64,000 bases of DNA from Pseudomonas sp. CFII64 (GTDB lineage: Bacteria > Pseudomonadota > Gammaproteobacteria > Pseudomonadales > Pseudomonadaceae). Position numbers and translations under genes: made by a program. The notes below the pieces were generated by a model. That model had not been told where the DNA came from and made no database searches. It saw only the letters and a list, made by a program, of their open reading frames with translations. Where the stretch lies: positions 124,001 through 188,000 of the forward strand of contig NZ_ATLO01000046.1 in assembly GCF_000416235.1 (NCBI RefSeq), given 5' to 3'. The stretch's first letter is position 1; each line of letters starts with the position of its first letter. Positions 9,101 through 17,262 of this stretch are shown here, piece by piece.

Positions 9101-10267
9101 TTAGTTGGTAGCCGGAGCCAGATCGGGATTGGCGGTCTGGCGGAAAGTAATCAGGGTGACGATCAGCGCCAGCACGGCCAGCAACGCGGCGGCCAGTGGC
9201 ACGCGGGTCAGGCCAAGGCCGTGGGCGATGACGCTGCCGCCGATCCATGCGCCCAGGGCGTTGCCGACGTTGAAGGCGCCGATGTTCAGGGTCGAGACCA
9301 GATTCGGTGCCGCCTTGCCGTAAGTCACCACGTTGATCTGCAAGGCAGGCACGGCGGCAAAGGCGGCGGTGGCCCAGAGGAACAGGGTGATTTCGGTAGG
9401 GATCAGCGCCACGCTGGTCCAGCTCAGTACGGTGGAGATCACGGCCATGGCAATGAACACACCGATCAGTGTCGCGGCCAGACGCTTGTCAGCCAGCTTG
9501 CCGCCGATGACGTTGCCGACAGTCAGGCCCAGGCCGATCAGCAGCAGGGTCCAGGTCACGCCTTTTGGCGAGATGCCGGTGACTTCGCCCAGCAGCGGCG
9601 CGATGTAGGTGAACAGGGTGAACATCGAGGCGGAGAACAGCGCCGTCATGCTCAGCGACAGCCAGATGCCGGCACCTCTCAGGGCGCCCAGCTCGGCGCG
9701 CATGTCGAGTTTTTCTTCGTCGCGTTTGGTCGGCAAGTAACGGATCAGGCCGATCAGCGCGATCACGCCGATGACAGTCACGGCCCAGAAGGTCGAGCGC
9801 CAGCCTGCGTATTGGCCCAAAGCCGTACCCAGCGGAACGCCAAGCACGTTGGCCAGGGTCAAACCGGTGAACATCAACGCCACAGCGGAGGCGCGACGGT
9901 TGGCCGGAACCAGCCCCGCAGCCACCACCGAACCGATACCAAAGAATGCACCGTGGCACAACGCTGTGATTACCCGGGCAAACATCAGCACGTTGTAGTC
10001 GCTGGCAATTGCGCAGAGCAGGTTGCCGATGATGAAGATGCCCATCAGCGTGACCAGTGCAGCCTTGCGCGGCAGCTTGGCGGTGGCCATGGCCATGAAC
10101 GGCGCACCAATCGCTACGCCCAGGGCATAACCGGTTACCAGCCAACCGGCACCGGGGATCGAAACGCCCAGGTCACTCGCCACGTCAGGCAGCAGGCCCA
10201 TGATGACGAACTCGGTGGTGCCGATGGCGAAAGCGCTCAAGGCCAGAATTAACAGTGAAAGAGGCAC
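9101..10267 (-). CDS. MFS (DHA1-type) drug-efflux-like transporter
   Basis: A 388-residue, 12-helix major facilitator protein of the drug:H+ antiporter-1 group. Early residues FAIGTTEFVIMGLLP and the loop LPRKAALV are typical of AraJ/NepI/YdhP-like exporters. The start is GTG 10267 with CAGGAGA upstream. It lies 37 bases after the arsR-type gene and 28 bases before xenB on the same strand, so it is probably co-transcribed and exports a compound related to the XenB substrate. The substrate is unknown. Confidence 0.85.
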   Translation of the reverse strand: MPLSLLILALSAFAIGTTEFVIMGLLPDVASDLGVSIPGAGWLVTGYALGVAIGAPFMAMATAKLPRKAALVTLMGIFIIGNLLCAIASDYNVLMFARVITALCHGAFFGIGSVVAAGLVPANRRASAVALMFTGLTLANVLGVPLGTALGQYAGWRSTFWAVTVIGVIALIGLIRYLPTKRDEEKLDMRAELGALRGAGIWLSLSMTALFSASMFTLFTYIAPLLGEVTGISPKGVTWTLLLIGLGLTVGNVIGGKLADKRLAATLIGVFIAMAVISTVLSWTSVALIPTEITLFLWATAAFAAVPALQINVVTYGKAAPNLVSTLNIGAFNVGNALGAWIGGSVIAHGLGLTRVPLAAALLAVLALIVTLITFRQTANPDLAPATN

Positions 10268-10304
10268 GAGGCGTCTCCTGATTGAAGAATATTGGGGCGG
10301 CGGA

Positions 10305-10619
10305 TCAGGACGGCTTTTTCAGTTCCAGCAGCAGTGCGTCGATGAAGGCCTGGATGACCTCTTCGTTGCGTCTGAAGAAGTGCCATTGGCCGACTTTCTT
10401 GCTGCTGATCAGGCCGGCGCGTTGCAGCGTCGCCAGGTGGGCAGAAATCGTGGACTGCGAAAGGCCCGCGCGTTGGTCAATCTGACCGGCGCAGACACCG
10501 TTTTCCGTGGAGTGCTCCTGATCGGGAAAGCAGGTGAGGGGATCTTTGAGCCACACCAGGATTTCACGGCGAACAGGGTGAGCCAGGGCTTTTATTATTT
10601 CGTCGAGGTCGATAGGCAT
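10305..10619 (-). CDS. ArsR-family winged-helix repressor
   Basis: A 104-residue ArsR/SmtB-type regulator. The DNA-recognition helix is in SQSTISAHLATLQRAGLI. The metal-binding ELCVCDL motif of arsenic sensors is absent; instead C30 and C43 flank a loop (CFPDQEHSTENGVC) that could sense redox state or electrophiles. It is the first gene of the arsR-MFS-xenB operon, so it probably autoregulates it. Several TATATCG inverted repeats upstream (10637-10745) are candidate operators. In P. aeruginosa the orthologous operon is, as I recall, also activated by MexT. Thiol sensing is inference. Confidence 0.85.
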   Translation of the reverse strand: MPIDLDEIIKALAHPVRREILVWLKDPLTCFPDQEHSTENGVCAGQIDQRAGLSQSTISAHLATLQRAGLISSKKVGQWHFFRRNEEVIQAFIDALLLELKKPS

Positions 10620-10636
10620 TTCGTTCTCAATATGGG

Positions 10637-10745
10637 TATAGCGCTATATCGCGATGGAGCGAACTTTATATTGGTATTTCGCGATATACAAATATGATTT
10701 TCTGCTGAGGAGTGCGTAAAACGCTATATCGGGTTATAACGATAT
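10637..10745. promoter_or_regulatory. Cluster of TATATCG inverted repeats (candidate ArsR operators)
   Basis: The gap between the arsR-type gene and acpH holds a perfect 12-base palindrome TATAGCGCTATA at 10637-10648. TATATCGCGA at 10645-10654 is paired with its complement TCGCGATATA at 10679-10688. ATATCG at 10726-10731 is paired with CGATAT at 10740-10745. The repeats are AT-rich and dense, as expected for winged-helix repressor sites overlapping divergent promoters. Confidence 0.65.
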
Positions 10746-10781
10746 TTGCCTGTCAGGCGTTTGCAGGCGTACGCTGGCGGC

Positions 10782-11378
10782 ATGAATTACCTCGCTCATC
10801 TGCACCTCGGCGGCCAGCGCCCGCCGCAATTGCTCGGCAGCCTGTATGGCGATTTCGTCAAAGGGCCTTTGGCTGGGCGCTTTTCCGACGAGCTGGCCGA
10901 CGCCATCCAGTTGCATCGCAGCATTGATGCCTTCACCGACAGCCATCCGCTGGTCAAAGACGCGATTGCGCGTTTTCCCGCCGCACGACGGCGTTATGCG
11001 GGGATCATCCTTGACGTGTTTTTCGACCATTGCCTGGCTCGGGACTGGCTGCTCTACGCCGATATGCCGCTGGAGACGTTCACGCGCAAGGTGTATGGCG
11101 TGCTCGCCGCCGAGCCGGAACTGCCCGGCAGCCTGGCGCTGATTGCGCCGCGCATGGCCGCGCAGGACTGGTTGAGTTCGTATCGGGATTTTGCCGTGGT
11201 GGAACAAGTGCTGGCGGGAATTTCCCGGCGTTTGTCACGACCGCAAGGGCTGGCGGGCGCCATGCAGGAACTGCAGGCGCTGTACCAGCCGTTGAGCGCG
11301 GACTTCGCTGAGTTTTATCCAGTGCTGCAGCGTTTCTCTCAAGCCGCTCTGGCTGGACGGGACACTTCGGTCGGTTGA
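10782..11378 (+). CDS. acpH: Acyl-carrier-protein phosphodiesterase (AcpH family)
   Basis: A 198-residue cytosolic enzyme expected to remove the 4'-phosphopantetheine group from holo-ACP. Conserved family segments are present: MNYLAHLHL at the N-terminus, GSLYGDFVKG, the HRSIDAFTDSHP metal-site segment and DVFFDHCLARDW. I start at ATG 10782 because this is where the family begins; the longer frame from 10746 would lie in the operator region. The last 40 bases overlap the end of olsA on the opposite strand. In the gene order I recall for PAO1 this is PA4353. Confidence 0.87.
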   Translation: MNYLAHLHLGGQRPPQLLGSLYGDFVKGPLAGRFSDELADAIQLHRSIDAFTDSHPLVKDAIARFPAARRRYAGIILDVFFDHCLARDWLLYADMPLETFTRKVYGVLAAEPELPGSLALIAPRMAAQDWLSSYRDFAVVEQVLAGISRRLSRPQGLAGAMQELQALYQPLSADFAEFYPVLQRFSQAALAGRDTSVG

Positions 11379-12127
11379 GCGATCTCGCCGAATAACGCAA
11401 CTTGAACGGCCTGCTGGGCTTGAAAGGCCAGCGCCGCACGTTCCTGGCCGAGCGTGGCGATTGGCTTGAGCAACTGGATATGCACGTCACCTTGTTCGTT
11501 GGCGAACAAGCGGCGCAGGTGGGAAAGCAGATCGTCATCGCCAATGAATGGCGCGATAGGGTCGGGTTTGCCATTGCGCGAATAGTGAATCGCCACCGGT
11601 TGCAACGGCACGCCCGTATCGATGGCGCTGGACATCAGGCGGCCATGAAAGGTGCGCAGGCTGCGGCCGTCGGTGGTGGTGCCTTCCGGGAAGATCATCA
11701 GTGCATTGTTCGTTTGCAGGTGATTGCTCATCTGTCGCTGGATCAAACGGCTGTCACCCGAACCCCGGCGAATGAACAGCGTGCCGGCTTTCAGCGCCAG
11801 CCAGCCGGCCACCGGCCAGGTGCGCACCTCGGCCTTGGACAGGAATGACAGCGGGGCGAGCATGCCCAGCAGCGGAATGTCGGTCCATGACACGTGGTTG
11901 CTGACCCACAACATCGGCTGACGCGGCAGCTCGCCGCTCACGGTGACGCGAAACGGCAGGGCGTTGGTCAGGCGCGCCATGAACCAGCGGCTCCAGCGTT
12001 GGCGGCGGGCCATGGAGTTGCCGATCCGCAAGCGCTCCATCAAGGAAAACGCGCCGGCAATTGTCAGGCCCAGGGCAATGACCAGCAAGACTCTGGCCAC
12101 TCGCGCATACCCGCGCGTGCGGCTCAT
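11339..12127 (-). CDS. olsA: Lyso-ornithine lipid O-acyltransferase OlsA
   Basis: A 262-residue membrane-associated acyltransferase of the PlsC family that adds the second acyl chain to lyso-ornithine lipid. A hydrophobic anchor (about residues 10-30) precedes the catalytic HX4D motif NHVSWTD and the FPEGTTTDG substrate motif. The start at 12127 overlaps the olsB stop by one base (TAATG), so the two are translationally coupled. Ornithine lipids are phosphorus-free membrane lipids usually made under phosphate limitation. Its 3' end overlaps acpH by 40 bases in convergent orientation. Confidence 0.9.
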   Translation of the reverse strand: MSRTRGYARVARVLLVIALGLTIAGAFSLMERLRIGNSMARRQRWSRWFMARLTNALPFRVTVSGELPRQPMLWVSNHVSWTDIPLLGMLAPLSFLSKAEVRTWPVAGWLALKAGTLFIRRGSGDSRLIQRQMSNHLQTNNALMIFPEGTTTDGRSLRTFHGRLMSSAIDTGVPLQPVAIHYSRNGKPDPIAPFIGDDDLLSHLRRLFANEQGDVHIQLLKPIATLGQERAALAFQAQQAVQVALFGEIAQPTEVSRPARAA

Positions 12128-12882
12128 TAGACTGCTGCCTTGAAGTGACGGGCGTAGCGCGGGCAGAGTTCGTCGCGCTTGAGCAGGATGAATACGTCGG
12201 CCACCTGGAAATCTTCGTCCCAGCACGGCTCGCCGCAGATTTTTGCACCCAGGCGCATGTAGGCCTTGAGCAGCGGCGGCATTTCGCAGATCACGTTGCT
12301 CGGCAGATCCAGAGAAGGCAGCGGATTTTTCGGCTCGGCGCGCAGGTTTTCAGTACACAGGTAGCGTTCGCGCAGGCGCTGCATGATGGCGTGGGCCTGA
12401 ATGCCGCCGTCCTGCATCGGGATGCTCGCGCAACCCATCAGGTAGCTGTAAGCGCCTTCGTTGAGAATCTCGGCCAGTTCGCTCCACAGCACCGCGATGG
12501 TGCCGCCGTTGCGGTAGGCAGGATCGACGCAGGTGCGACCCAGTTCCAGGATCGGGCCTTGCAGATGACTCAGGCCGTGCAGGCTGAACTCTTCTTCGCT
12601 GTAGAAACGGCCCAACGTATTGGCCGCTTTGTGATCGAGCAGGCGAGTGGTGGCGACCAGCTTGCCGGTGCTCAAGTCACGAACGCCGATGTGCGAGCAA
12701 TGCACATCGTAGTCGTCCATATCCAGGCCCAATTCCGCGCCTTTGAGTTTGGCGTTGAATTCGCCGCTGAACACACTGAAACGCAGGGCCTGTGCTTCCT
12801 GCAAGGCTTTGCTGCCGATCAGGCGTTCGGCCTGAAGGCGGCGGTCGTTAGCGGTGTCGCGAATACGAGCGATCTGGGTCAT
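12127..12882 (-). CDS. olsB: Ornithine N-acyltransferase OlsB
   Basis: A 251-residue GNAT-fold acyltransferase that transfers a 3-hydroxyacyl chain from ACP to the alpha-amino group of ornithine, the first step of ornithine-lipid synthesis. The family segments LRFSVFSGEFNAKLKG, LDMDDYDVHCSHIGV and ELGRTCVDPAYRNGG are present, and IPMQDGG follows. It is first in the olsBA pair. The ATG at 12882 has GGAG just upstream. No Pho box was evident to me in the upstream 180 bases. Confidence 0.92.
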   Translation of the reverse strand: MTQIARIRDTANDRRLQAERLIGSKALQEAQALRFSVFSGEFNAKLKGAELGLDMDDYDVHCSHIGVRDLSTGKLVATTRLLDHKAANTLGRFYSEEEFSLHGLSHLQGPILELGRTCVDPAYRNGGTIAVLWSELAEILNEGAYSYLMGCASIPMQDGGIQAHAIMQRLRERYLCTENLRAEPKNPLPSLDLPSNVICEMPPLLKAYMRLGAKICGEPCWDEDFQVADVFILLKRDELCPRYARHFKAAV

Positions 12883-13060
12883 GCGAAATCTCCGTGAGCC
12901 AGCCCTGCAAGTGCGGGCGATGGGCTGAAATGGCCAAGCGCTTTGCTGTACTTATGCAGGCTAGGCAGACGCCGTGTCATGACCATGACGCTTTGGTGAT
13001 GGTTGTGTGACGGGGCCGGAATGCCGTATCTGTTGGCGCGCGGTTACCCGTGAATCGGTC

Positions 13061-13119
13061 GTAGGAGCGACTTTAGTCGCGAAGGCATCAATCGCCCTCC
13101 CGGCTAAAGCCGGTCCTAC
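13061..13119. repeat. REP doublet (GCGA arm plus CCGG arm)
   Basis: The left arm at 13061-13086 has GTAGGA followed by the hairpin GCGAC-TTTA-GTCGC. The right arm at 13094-13119, read on the minus strand, has GTAGGA followed by CCGGC-TTTA-GCCGG. It lies in the 323-base gap between olsB and the serine hydrolase, which holds no other feature that I can support. Confidence 0.85.
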
Positions 13120-13205
13120 AGCAAACCTCCTACGGGGATTTGCCACCCCCGCGTTCTGTCATGAAGCGCTGCTACAGTTGCCGGACTCTGCAAAAGGTCG
13201 GTCCC

Positions 13206-14312
13206 ATGCCTCGTCGGCTGCGCTGTTTATTCATGCTGCTGTTCGCCAGCATTCATGCTGTGTCAGCCAACGCCGAAAACTGGCCGGCGGAGCATTGGTC
13301 GGTCAATCCCGCTCCCGCAACTGCGGCGCTTGAGACGCTGGAAAACTATGCGTTCCCGGCCCGCGACGAGACCGGGCGCAACGGTGTACGCACTGACGCT
13401 CTGCTGGTTATCCGTAACGGCCAGGTGGTCTATGAACGTTACGCAGGCGAGACCACGGCGGCCACGCCGCACCTGACCTGGTCGATCAGCAAAAGCGTGA
13501 TGGCAACTGTGCTGGGCGTGGCGTTCGGCGAAGGACGCTTTGCGCTGGATGATCCAGTAGCGAAGTTTTATCCGCCTATGACGGTCCATCCCGATATCAA
13601 ACTGCGTGACTTGCTGCACTGGGCTTCCGGTCTGGACTGGCAGGAAGACTACGAATACGCGCCACTCAATTCATCGGTGGTCGCCATGCTCTACACCCGA
13701 GGGCGCGGTGATATGGCGCGCTTTGCCGCCGAGCATCAGCGTGGGCAAATGCCGGGGATTTCATTTCTGTATTCCAGCGGCGACAGCAATCTGCTCTCAG
13801 CTGCGCTGAAAACCATGGTCGGCGCGCAGGCTTACGCGGATTACCCCTGGTCCGCACTCTTCGAACCGCTGGGCATTCGCAGTGCTGCCTGGGAAACCGA
13901 TGGCGTTGGCACTTTCGTGGGCTCGTCCTACGCCTACATGACCGCCCGAGACCTGGCGCGCATCGGCTTGCTGATGCAGCGCAAAGGTCGCTGGCATGAT
14001 CGACAATTGCTGCCCGGGGCCTGGGTGAATTTCGTACTGATACCGTTCACTGGACTGAACGTAAACCCCGGCGCTGAAATCCCCGGCGGGCAATGGTGGC
14101 TCAACCGCACACTGGACGGCGCGAACGGGCCCTGGCCGGACGCGCCGCCCGATACGTTCGCAGCCTTGGGGCATTGGGGGCAGGCGTTGTATGTGATGCC
14201 CAGCGCCGGGTTGGTGATCGTGCGTTACGCCGATGATCGCGATGGCAGTTATGACCACAATCATCTGCTCAAGCTTGCCCTGGCGGCCTTCCGCAAAAAG
14301 GACGGCCAATGA
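13206..14312 (+). CDS. Secreted serine hydrolase, beta-lactamase (class C-like) family
   Basis: A 368-residue penicillin-binding/beta-lactamase-superfamily hydrolase. A signal peptide (about residues 1-24, cleaved near SANA-EN) suggests the periplasm. The nucleophile motif SxxK is SISK at 93-96 and the second-motif tyrosine is Y189 in YSSGDSN; the third motif is probably HWGQ. Related proteins act as esterases, D-peptidases or 6-aminohexanoate-dimer hydrolases, so the substrate is unknown and true beta-lactamase activity is unlikely. I start at 13206, with AAAGG upstream. The stop overlaps the start of the next small gene (ATGA), indicating a two-gene unit. Confidence 0.82.
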   Translation: MPRRLRCLFMLLFASIHAVSANAENWPAEHWSVNPAPATAALETLENYAFPARDETGRNGVRTDALLVIRNGQVVYERYAGETTAATPHLTWSISKSVMATVLGVAFGEGRFALDDPVAKFYPPMTVHPDIKLRDLLHWASGLDWQEDYEYAPLNSSVVAMLYTRGRGDMARFAAEHQRGQMPGISFLYSSGDSNLLSAALKTMVGAQAYADYPWSALFEPLGIRSAAWETDGVGTFVGSSYAYMTARDLARIGLLMQRKGRWHDRQLLPGAWVNFVLIPFTGLNVNPGAEIPGGQWWLNRTLDGANGPWPDAPPDTFAALGHWGQALYVMPSAGLVIVRYADDRDGSYDHNHLLKLALAAFRKKDGQ

Positions 14313-14647
14313 TGACGCGCCGACATTTCATCCGCCGCCGCCCCTTCAGCAGCCTGCTGCTGTTGATCCTGTTCGCCGTGGCCGTGCTGGTCTGGCAAAA
14401 CCGCGTCGCCCTGCATGCATTCCCCGGCATCATCAGCGCCTACACCGCCAAAGAGTATTGCTCCTGTCGCTACGTCGTGCTTAATTCCGCCGACTATTGC
14501 CGCGTCTACGTCAGACAGTACGTACCCAGTACGTTGACCGACGACGCAGCCAACAAACGAGTGACCGCCAGCGGCCTCGGCCGTAGCAGCGTCGCCGCCT
14601 GGCAGGGCGAGCGCCAGGGCTGTCGGCTGGTGCCGCAGACACCTTGA
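14309..14647 (+). CDS. Small cysteine-containing membrane-anchored protein
   Basis: A 112-residue protein, or 111 if the second ATG at 14312 is used. A basic N-terminus and one hydrophobic helix (about 13-31) come before a short extracytoplasmic domain with several cysteines (EYCSCRY, DYCRVY and GCRL) that may form disulfides. It overlaps the serine-hydrolase stop by four bases, so the two are probably made together; it may anchor, inhibit or help fold the hydrolase. No known domain is recognised. Confidence 0.7.
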   Translation: MMTRRHFIRRRPFSSLLLLILFAVAVLVWQNRVALHAFPGIISAYTAKEYCSCRYVVLNSADYCRVYVRQYVPSTLTDDAANKRVTASGLGRSSVAAWQGERQGCRLVPQTP

Positions 14648-14729
14648 TGACCCGTGCTGCGAACATAGCGGTTTGCCAGCTGTCAGACAGGCGGTAAGGT
14701 TGCTTCCTCAATGCGCATCTGGAGTTTGC

Positions 14730-15311
14730 ATGCACACCACCACCCGCCTGCTGCTGGCCTTTTTGGCCGTGCTCGCGCTTCCCGCTCAGGCGAACTGGTA
14801 TCTGGATAACGAGTCGTCGCGCTTGTCGTTCACGTCCACGAAAAATGCCGACACCGCTGAAGTGCATCGCTTCCTCACTTTGCACGGCAAAGTCGATCCC
14901 AAAGGCGTGGCCGAGCTGGAAGTCGAGCTGGAGTCGGTGAGTACCGGCATTGCCCTGCGCGATGAGCGTATTCGCGACGCGCTGTTTGAAGTCGACAAAT
15001 TCCCTGCCGCGCGCATCAACGCGAAGTTGAATCTGCAGCCGATCAACGACCTGGCGCCGGGCGCGCAGCTGGAATTGCGCTTGCCGTTGACCGTCCAGCT
15101 GCATGGCAAAACTCACAGTTACAACGCCGAGCTGCTCGCCACGCGCCTTGATCAACGGCGCTTTCAGGTCGTGACCCTTGAGCCGCTGGTCATGCATGCC
15201 CAGGACTTCGATCTGGTGCCCGGCCTCAAGACCTTGCGCAGCGTGGCTGGATTATCAGCCATCAGCCTGTCGGTCCCCGTTGGCGCTGTTCTGATTTTCA
15301 CGGCTCGCTGA
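14730..15311 (+). CDS. YceI-family periplasmic lipid-binding protein
   Basis: A 193-residue protein with a clear signal peptide (about 1-20, ending at PAQA-NW). It carries the YceI signature WYLDNESSRLSF with ST-K-A and later LPLTVQLHGKTHSYNAEL. YceI proteins form a lipocalin-like barrel that binds isoprenoids or other amphiphiles in the periplasm. GGAG precedes ATG 14730. Its stop overlaps the start of the PLD-type synthase gene by one base (TGATG), linking the two in translation. Confidence 0.85.
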   Translation: MHTTTRLLLAFLAVLALPAQANWYLDNESSRLSFTSTKNADTAEVHRFLTLHGKVDPKGVAELEVELESVSTGIALRDERIRDALFEVDKFPAARINAKLNLQPINDLAPGAQLELRLPLTVQLHGKTHSYNAELLATRLDQRRFQVVTLEPLVMHAQDFDLVPGLKTLRSVAGLSAISLSVPVGAVLIFTAR

Positions 15312-16468
15312 TGGCCGGGGCGATCTTTCCTTGGCGCAAGGACAACCAATTCAAATTGCTGATCGACGGTCCGGCGTTCTTTCCACGCATGATTGCCGCC
15401 ATCGATGGCGCGCAGCAGCAAGTGGAACTGGAGCTCTACCTCGTGGAGGCGGGCGGCTGTGCCGAAGCCGTGGTCCGCGCATTGGTGGATGCGGCCAAGC
15501 GTGGCGTTATCGTGCGCTGCCTGTTCGATGACTTTGGTGCGCAGGCTTTCACCTTGAGCCTGCGTAAACGGCTTACCGACGCCGGGGTCATCCTGCGTTT
15601 TTACAACCGCATCCATTGGCGGCGCGGCGTGCGCAATTTCTATCGCGACCATCGCAAGCTGTTGTTGGTCGACAAGGAACTGGCGGTGGTCGGCGGGACC
15701 GGCGTGACCGATGAGTTCTGGGACCCTAACAAGGACGCCAGCGACTGGCATGAAGTGATGGTGGAGATCGCCGGGCCGCTGGTCATCGACTGGCAAGCGC
15801 TGTTCGACCGCCAGTTCCACGCCAACCCACGCCGCACGGCCTGGCGTCCGGAGCAAAACTTCGGCCTGCCGCGTCTGCCCAAGGTGCCGGTTTCGGGAGA
15901 AGGGCTGGGCCGTGTGGCGTATGCCGACGCTCGCCAGCATCGGGACATCCTGCAATCCCTGGTTCGCGCGCTGAACAGCGGCCACAAACGCATCTGGCTG
16001 GCGACGCCGTATTTCCTGCCGACCTGGAAAGTCCGACGTTCGCTGCGCAAGGCGGCCGAGCGCGGCATCGATGTGCGCCTGTTGCTCACCGGCCCACGCA
16101 CCGATCACCCGTCGGTGCGCTACGCCGGTCATCGCTATTACCCGCGCCTGCTGCGTGCCGGGGTGAAAATCTTCGAATACCAGCCGTGCTTTCTGCACTT
16201 GAAAATGGTCCTGATTGACGATTGGGTCAGCATCGGTTCCTGCAACTTCGATCACTGGAACCTGCGCTTCAATCTGGAAGCCAACCTTGAAGCGCTGGAT
16301 TCCGGGTTGACCGATGATGTGGTCGCCAGCTTCGAAAAGGACTTTGCGGTAAGTACGCAAATCACGCTCGATGCCTGGAAAAGCCGTCCGTTGTGGAGTC
16401 GGATCAAGCAACGCATCTGGGGCTGGGTGGATCGGTTGGTGGTCAATGCGCTGGACAGGCGTAACTGA
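15311..16468 (+). CDS. Phospholipase-D family cardiolipin synthase (ClsB-like)
   Basis: A 385-residue PLD-superfamily enzyme with two HKD motifs: H114/K116/D121 in RDHRKLLLVD and H296/K298/D303 in FLHLKMVLID, each followed by the family Gly-Ser/Thr segment (GGTGV and GSCNFD). The length and the absence of N-terminal membrane helices match the ClsB (YbhO) branch, which makes cardiolipin from phosphatidylglycerol with or without phosphatidylethanolamine. It is coupled to the YceI gene by a one-base overlap, an uncommon partner that could hint at handling of a hydrophobic substrate. Confidence 0.85.
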   Translation: MAGAIFPWRKDNQFKLLIDGPAFFPRMIAAIDGAQQQVELELYLVEAGGCAEAVVRALVDAAKRGVIVRCLFDDFGAQAFTLSLRKRLTDAGVILRFYNRIHWRRGVRNFYRDHRKLLLVDKELAVVGGTGVTDEFWDPNKDASDWHEVMVEIAGPLVIDWQALFDRQFHANPRRTAWRPEQNFGLPRLPKVPVSGEGLGRVAYADARQHRDILQSLVRALNSGHKRIWLATPYFLPTWKVRRSLRKAAERGIDVRLLLTGPRTDHPSVRYAGHRYYPRLLRAGVKIFEYQPCFLHLKMVLIDDWVSIGSCNFDHWNLRFNLEANLEALDSGLTDDVVASFEKDFAVSTQITLDAWKSRPLWSRIKQRIWGWVDRLVVNALDRRN

Positions 16469-16578
16469 GGTCGGCCGTTGACGCCAGCGATCATCGACTT
16501 CTGCTCTTGTAGTACTAGGCTGTTACCTAGCCCTTTGTACTTCGGCCGATACTGGCTTTATTACCCAAGAGGAGAACG

Positions 16579-17163
16579 ATGATGGCTGCCAAAAAAATCC
16601 TGATGCTCGTCGGCGATTACGTCGAAGACTACGAAGTGATGGTGCCATTCCAGGCCCTGCAAATGGTCGGGCATGTCGTGCATGCGGTCTGCCCCGGCAA
16701 GCGTTCCGGGCAGACGGTGCGCACGGCGATTCATGACTTCGAGGGCGACCAGACCTACAGCGAGAAACCGGGGCACCATTTCGCGTTGAATCACGACTTT
16801 GACAAAGTCACGCTCGAAGACTACGACGCGTTGTTGGTTCCTGGCGGGCGGGCGCCGGAATACCTGCGTCTGAATGACACCGTTCTTGAGTGGGTGCGGG
16901 CGTTCGACAAAGCGCAAAAACCTATCGCAGCGGTGTGCCACGGCGCGCAGATTCTGGCCGCGGCCGGCATTCTCAAAGGCCGCGAATGCAGCGCCTATCC
17001 GGCCTGTGCGCCTGAAGTGCGTCTGAGCGGTGGCACCTTCATGGACATCGACGTAACCGCCGCACACACCGAAGGCAACCTGGTGACCGCGCCGGCATGG
17101 CCGGCGCATCCGGCGTGGCTGGCGGGATTTCTGGTGTTGTTGGGGACTGAAATAAAGCTTTGA
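16579..17163 (+). CDS. DJ-1/PfpI family protein
   Basis: A 194-residue member of the DJ-1/PfpI/ThiJ superfamily. The nucleophile elbow AVCHGAQIL gives C120 with H121, and an acidic residue near E16 (DYVEDYEV) completes the usual triad. Relatives act as glyoxalases, deglycase-like enzymes or peptidases in stress resistance; the reaction here is not determined. A strong AGAGGAGA site precedes two consecutive ATGs. It is followed by a shared terminator and appears monocistronic. Confidence 0.85.
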   Translation: MMAAKKILMLVGDYVEDYEVMVPFQALQMVGHVVHAVCPGKRSGQTVRTAIHDFEGDQTYSEKPGHHFALNHDFDKVTLEDYDALLVPGGRAPEYLRLNDTVLEWVRAFDKAQKPIAAVCHGAQILAAAGILKGRECSAYPACAPEVRLSGGTFMDIDVTAAHTEGNLVTAPAWPAHPAWLAGFLVLLGTEIKL

Positions 17164-17216
17164 TAAACGTGCAGGTTCGCGGGCAAGCCTCGCTTCGACG
17201 GGATTAGCGTTGATAT

Positions 17217-17245
17217 AAAAAAACCCGCATCGCTGCGGGTTTTTT
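17217..17245. terminator. Bidirectional terminator, pfpI-like gene and fumarase
   Basis: An A-tract, ACCCGCA, loop TCGC, TGCGGGT and a T-tract lie between convergent genes. Confidence 0.9.
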
Positions 17246-17262
17246 ATAGGTGGCTGGCGTGC

